64,000 bases of DNA from Nitratireductor mangrovi (lineage in GTDB: Bacteria; Pseudomonadota; Alphaproteobacteria; Rhizobiales; Rhizobiaceae), in the NCBI RefSeq assembly GCF_007922615.2, contig NZ_CP042301.2:1054001-1118000 (forward strand). The letters are read 5' to 3'. Positions within the stretch are counted from its first letter, which is position 1; each line of letters begins with the position of its first letter. A program made the position numbers and the translations under genes. A model generated the notes under the pieces. The model was not told where the DNA came from. It did not search any database and saw only the letters and a program-made list of their open reading frames with translations. This document shows positions 61,485 through 64,000 of this stretch, in pieces.

Positions 61485-62183
61485 TCAGTCGCGCAGGATC
61501 ATCACGTCGCCGCGCACGTCGAAGCCCGAAAGCGAACCGAGAAAGTTCATGCCGAGCAGGCTGCGGTCGAGCGAGCCGGGCGCGGCGACCAGCACCGTCA
61601 TGCCGCGCCTGACGATTCCCGCCAGCCGGATCTCGTCGACCGAGGCCCTTGCGGCGCGCGCCATGCCGTTGGCGGTCGAGACCGGGATCGAATAGGAGAG
61701 CCCGTCGACGTCGATGCCGACCGCGGCCGCGTCGCGGGCGTTGAGCACCGTGGTGGTCGCGCCCGTGTCGACCAGGAACAGGATGGTGGCGCCGTCGACC
61801 TCGGCGCGGGCGGCGAAATGGCCGTCCATCCCCATGTCGAGGCGTACCGTTTGTCCGTCCGCGCCGACCGACAGCGGGCTGCCCGGCACGATGCCGGCGG
61901 TGATGCGGCTGGCGACATCCTGGAGTTCGTAGCGATACTGGTAGCCGGCGACGAGCAGCAGGATGATGAACAGCCAGATCGCCAGATTGCGGGCAACGTC
62001 GCCGAGCGGCACGCGGGTGGCGAAGATGCTGGCGCCCAGCACGACGCCCCAGATGCCGAGATAGAGCGTGCGGGCAAACGCGTCGCTTTCGATGCCGAGC
62101 GTGGTGCCGCGGTCGCCGCTGGTCACCAGCAGGATGAGCCCGCCGCCGATCAGTGCCATGATGATCCAGAAGAATCGCGGCAA
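61485..62183 (-). CDS. Membrane-anchored retropepsin-like aspartic protease (TIGR02281 type)
   Basis: A 232-residue protein with three N-terminal hydrophobic segments (about 5-21, 39-56, 67-80) and a C-terminal single-lobe aspartic protease domain. The active site FLVDTGATTTVL gives Asp139-Thr-Gly, and LLGMNFLG is the second conserved loop. The start appears to be TTG 62183, four bases after the DUF1289 stop; ATG 62159 would remove eight residues of the first membrane segment. Pairing with DUF1289 beside cobT is common in Rhizobiales. The substrate is unknown. Confidence 0.88.
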   Translation of the reverse strand: MPRFFWIIMALIGGGLILLVTSGDRGTTLGIESDAFARTLYLGIWGVVLGASIFATRVPLGDVARNLAIWLFIILLLVAGYQYRYELQDVASRITAGIVPGSPLSVGADGQTVRLDMGMDGHFAARAEVDGATILFLVDTGATTTVLNARDAAAVGIDVDGLSYSIPVSTANGMARAARASVDEIRLAGIVRRGMTVLVAAPGSLDRSLLGMNFLGSLSGFDVRGDVMILRD

Positions 62184-62186
62184 GGG

Positions 62187-62420
62187 TCAGCCCGCCGTTC
62201 CGCGCTCGCGCGCCATGCGCGCACGGCGGGTCTCGCGCCGCGGCTTGCGTTCCACGGTCGCCAGCCGTTCCGCCAGCGCGCCCATGATCTCGCGGCGCTC
62301 GTCCGGTGTCATGCCGATCCAGCCGGCGATCTCGTCGCGCGTGCGGCCGCAACCGAAACAATAGCCCGTTTTCATGTCGATCGAGCAGACGAGGATGCAG
62401 GGCGATTCAATCGCAGCCAT
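62187..62420 (-). CDS. DUF1289 small cysteine-motif protein
   Basis: A 77-residue protein of the DUF1289 family. The conserved core [20 protein letters not shown] contains Cys8, Cys12, Cys21 and Cys24, a probable metal-binding set, and [20 protein letters not shown] completes the family signature. ATG 62420 has GGGAGT at good spacing; the longer frame upstream lacks family support. The gene precedes the protease gene on the same strand, with 3 bases between them. Function is unknown; the basic arginine-rich tail could bind nucleic acid. Confidence 0.92.
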   Translation of the reverse strand: MAAIESPCILVCSIDMKTGYCFGCGRTRDEIAGWIGMTPDERREIMGALAERLATVERKPRRETRRARMARERGTAG

Positions 62421-62581
62421 TCCGACTCCCTTGGCGTCGGAATCACATGGTTCACTTCGCGCCGCGATGCAAGTCGGCGGGCGGCAGACGCAGACCCGTT
62501 TCCGCCCTGCCATGCCGCCGGCCATTGTGCCGGCCGGCAAGTGCGGCTATTGCGGCGGGCGCACCTTGGCGATGGACCTTC

Positions 62582-63583
62582 ATGATTTCCGGCCTTCCTT
62601 TCGACGATATCCGCCAGCTGCTGCGCAAACTCCCGGCGCCGGACCCGGTCACGGCCGGCGCGGCGCGCGCGCGGATCCGCGAGCTCGAACCGGTCGCACG
62701 TCTCGGCCCGCTCGGCGACCTCGCCGTATGGTTCGCCGAATGGCGCGGGCGCATGCCGCCGGTTCTGGCGCGGCCCCAGGTCGCCGTCTTTGCCGGCACC
62801 CACGGTGTGGAGCGCCACGGCGTCTCGGGGCGGGCTACCGGCTGGACCGCCGCCATGGTCGAGCATTGCGCGGCCGGCGGCGCGGCGGTCAATCAGGCCT
62901 GCCTTGCCAATGACGTCGCGCTCAAGGTGTTCGACCTGGCTCTCGACCTTCCCACCGACGACATCACCCGCGAGGCCGCTCTCGACGAGCGCGGCTGCGC
63001 CGCCACCATGGCTTTCGGCATGGAAGCGGTCGCCGAAGGGGCGGATCTTGTGGTAATGTCCGATCTCGGCGCGGGCAACGAGACCGTCGCCGCGGCACTG
63101 CTGGCGGCGCTTTTCGGCGGCGGCGGTACCGACTGGATCGGCGACGACGAAGGGCAGGGGGCGCTCGTGGCAGAGGCGGCGCGGGCCGTGGTCGATGCCG
63201 CGCTCGCATGCCATTCCGGCTATCTCGGCGACCCGCTCGAGGCGCTGCGTCGGGTCGGCGGCCGCGAATTCGCGGCCATCGCCGGCGCCATCCTGGCGGC
63301 GCGCACCCAGAACGTGCCGGTCATCCTCGACGGGCTGCCGGCAACGGCCGCCGCCGCCGTCCTCCATGCGGTGGAACCCGGCGCGATCGCGCATTGCCGC
63401 CTTGCGGCGATCGAGCCGCTGATTGCGCACCGCCGGGCGGCCGAGCGGCTTTCGCTTCGACCGATGCTGAGCGATGCGCCGGCGCGTTCGGCGGGCGCCG
63501 CCGGCGCGCTTGCCGCCGGCATGGTTCGTGCGGCGACCCTGTGCCTTTCCGGCATGCGGCCCTTGCCGTCGCCTGCCGGCTGA
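62582..63583 (+). CDS. cobT: Divergent CobT (nicotinate-nucleotide:DMB phosphoribosyltransferase)
   Basis: A 333-residue CobT-family protein. CobT makes alpha-ribazole phosphate for the lower ligand of cobalamin. Overall similarity is plain (PQVAVFAGTHGV, NDVALKVFDLALDLPTDDIT, CAATMAFGMEA, GGREFAAIAGAILAAR). Several usually fixed motifs are altered: KPxGSLG near residue 37 is lost, GEMGIGNTT reads SDLGAGNET (Asp161 for the Glu), and the C-terminal GEGTG reads SAGAA with Ala304 in place of the catalytic glutamate. It may be weakly active, inactive or changed in function. It diverges from the DUF1289/protease pair, as is usual for cobT in Rhizobiales. Confidence 0.85.
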   Translation: MISGLPFDDIRQLLRKLPAPDPVTAGAARARIRELEPVARLGPLGDLAVWFAEWRGRMPPVLARPQVAVFAGTHGVERHGVSGRATGWTAAMVEHCAAGGAAVNQACLANDVALKVFDLALDLPTDDITREAALDERGCAATMAFGMEAVAEGADLVVMSDLGAGNETVAAALLAALFGGGGTDWIGDDEGQGALVAEAARAVVDAALACHSGYLGDPLEALRRVGGREFAAIAGAILAARTQNVPVILDGLPATAAAAVLHAVEPGAIAHCRLAAIEPLIAHRRAAERLSLRPMLSDAPARSAGAAGALAAGMVRAATLCLSGMRPLPSPAG

Positions 63584-63593
63584 ACGGCTGCCG

Positions 63594-64000
63594 TCAGGCC
63601 GCGCTCGAGGTCTTGCGGCGTGCGCCGTCGCCCGGCAGCGACGGCATCACGCGCGTGGTCGGGAAGATGGCGATCGCCTCGGTGCCCTCGCGCAGCTTGG
63701 AGCGCAGCTCAAAACGCCCGCCATGGATGTCGAGCAGCCCCTGCACGATCGGCAGGCCGAGCCCGGTCCCCTGTTCGGCGCTCTTGATGGCGATCGAGCC
63801 TTGCCCGAAGGCCGACAGCACGACCGGGATCTCCTCCGCCGGAATGCCGGGACCGTTGTCCTTGACCGAGACATATTGCCCGCCGCCGGTGGTCCATCCG
63901 GCGCGTACCCTGATTTCGCTGCCGGTGGGCGCGAACTTGATGGCGTTGGAAAGCAGGTTGAGGGCGATCTGCCTGACCGCGCGCTCGTCGGCATAAAGCT
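63594..64000 (-). CDS. Sensor histidine kinase (partial, C-terminal part)
   Basis: Only the last 135 codons are inside the window; the gene enters from the right edge. They encode a HATPase_c domain with N-box NLLSNAIKFAPTG, G1 box DNGPGIPAEE, F-box-like FGQG and G2 box GTGLGLPIVQGLLDIHGG. A basic tail (GDGARRKTSSAA) ends the protein 10 bases from the convergent cobT stop. Input domain, partner response regulator and signal cannot be seen. Confidence 0.93.
   Translation of the reverse strand, partial: LYADERAVRQIALNLLSNAIKFAPTGSEIRVRAGWTTGGGQYVSVKDNGPGIPAEEIPVVLSAFGQGSIAIKSAEQGTGLGLPIVQGLLDIHGGRFELRSKLREGTEAIAIFPTTRVMPSLPGDGARRKTSSAA

Noticed and set aside
1..64000. Search by eye for tRNA genes, CRISPR repeats, transposase genes and phage genes
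   Set aside because: No cloverleaf-like tRNA sequence, regularly spaced direct repeats, insertion-sequence ends or phage structural genes were recognised.

Overview
The window looks like a chromosomal segment of an alphaproteobacterium of the order Rhizobiales, probably close to Mesorhizobium, Aminobacter or other Phyllobacteriaceae. That placement is inference from high GC, the density of TRAP and ABC uptake systems, ATGA/TGATG overlaps inside operons, and the neighbourhood of cobT, a DUF1289 gene and a TIGR02281-type protease. No rRNA, tRNA, CRISPR array or intact mobile element was seen. Both ends cut through genes: a KduD-like dehydrogenase on the left and a histidine kinase on the right.

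1-8.6 kb is a uronate locus. A leftward operon reads uxaC, a TRAP transporter (P, Q, M), a GntR regulator, kduI and kduD; uxaA diverges from it. All routes meet at 2-keto-3-deoxygluconate. 8.6-10.2 kb holds a crotonase-family gene and a divergent TetR repressor, separated by three near-identical palindromes. 10.5-22.2 kb is a sugar or sugar-acid operon behind an RpiR regulator: a Liv-type ABC transporter with a third, reduced ATPase, a Gfo/Idh/MocA dehydrogenase, an SDR, an IlvD/Edd dehydratase, an aldehyde dehydrogenase, and the decayed start of an HpcH/HpaI aldolase gene. 22.2-27.1 kb has a leftward Rbs/Frc-type sugar ABC operon with a zinc dehydrogenase and a divergent GntR regulator carrying two winged helices.

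27.4-39.0 kb is a long rightward operon: sugar-binding protein, RbsA-like and RbsC-like components, a SorC regulator, an aldo/keto reductase, a GlpD-like flavoprotein, a DeoC/LacD-family aldolase, an FGGY kinase and a GMC oxidoreductase. Together these suggest uptake, phosphorylation, oxidation and aldol cleavage of an unidentified polyol or sugar. 39.0-43.2 kb carries a TRAP system with fused Q and M subunits and a LysR regulator. 43.4-51.0 kb links a CaiB/BaiF CoA-transferase, a peptide-type ABC transporter with a permease-ATPase fusion, and an alpha/beta hydrolase.

51.3-57.4 kb is an accessory stretch: a PAS-like/LuxR/hydrolase-fold fusion that lacks the usual catalytic histidine, then several predicted secreted proteins, including one with a von Hippel-Lindau-like beta domain and one with an RRM behind a possible signal peptide. 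57.4-64.0 kb returns to ordinary genes: dusA, a chemotaxis receptor, a TauE/SafE permease, the protease/DUF1289 pair, a divergent cobT and the partial kinase.

Five of the six transporter binding-protein genes are followed closely by a strong GC hairpin without a U tract, which suggests a shared way of setting binding-protein excess over the membrane subunits.
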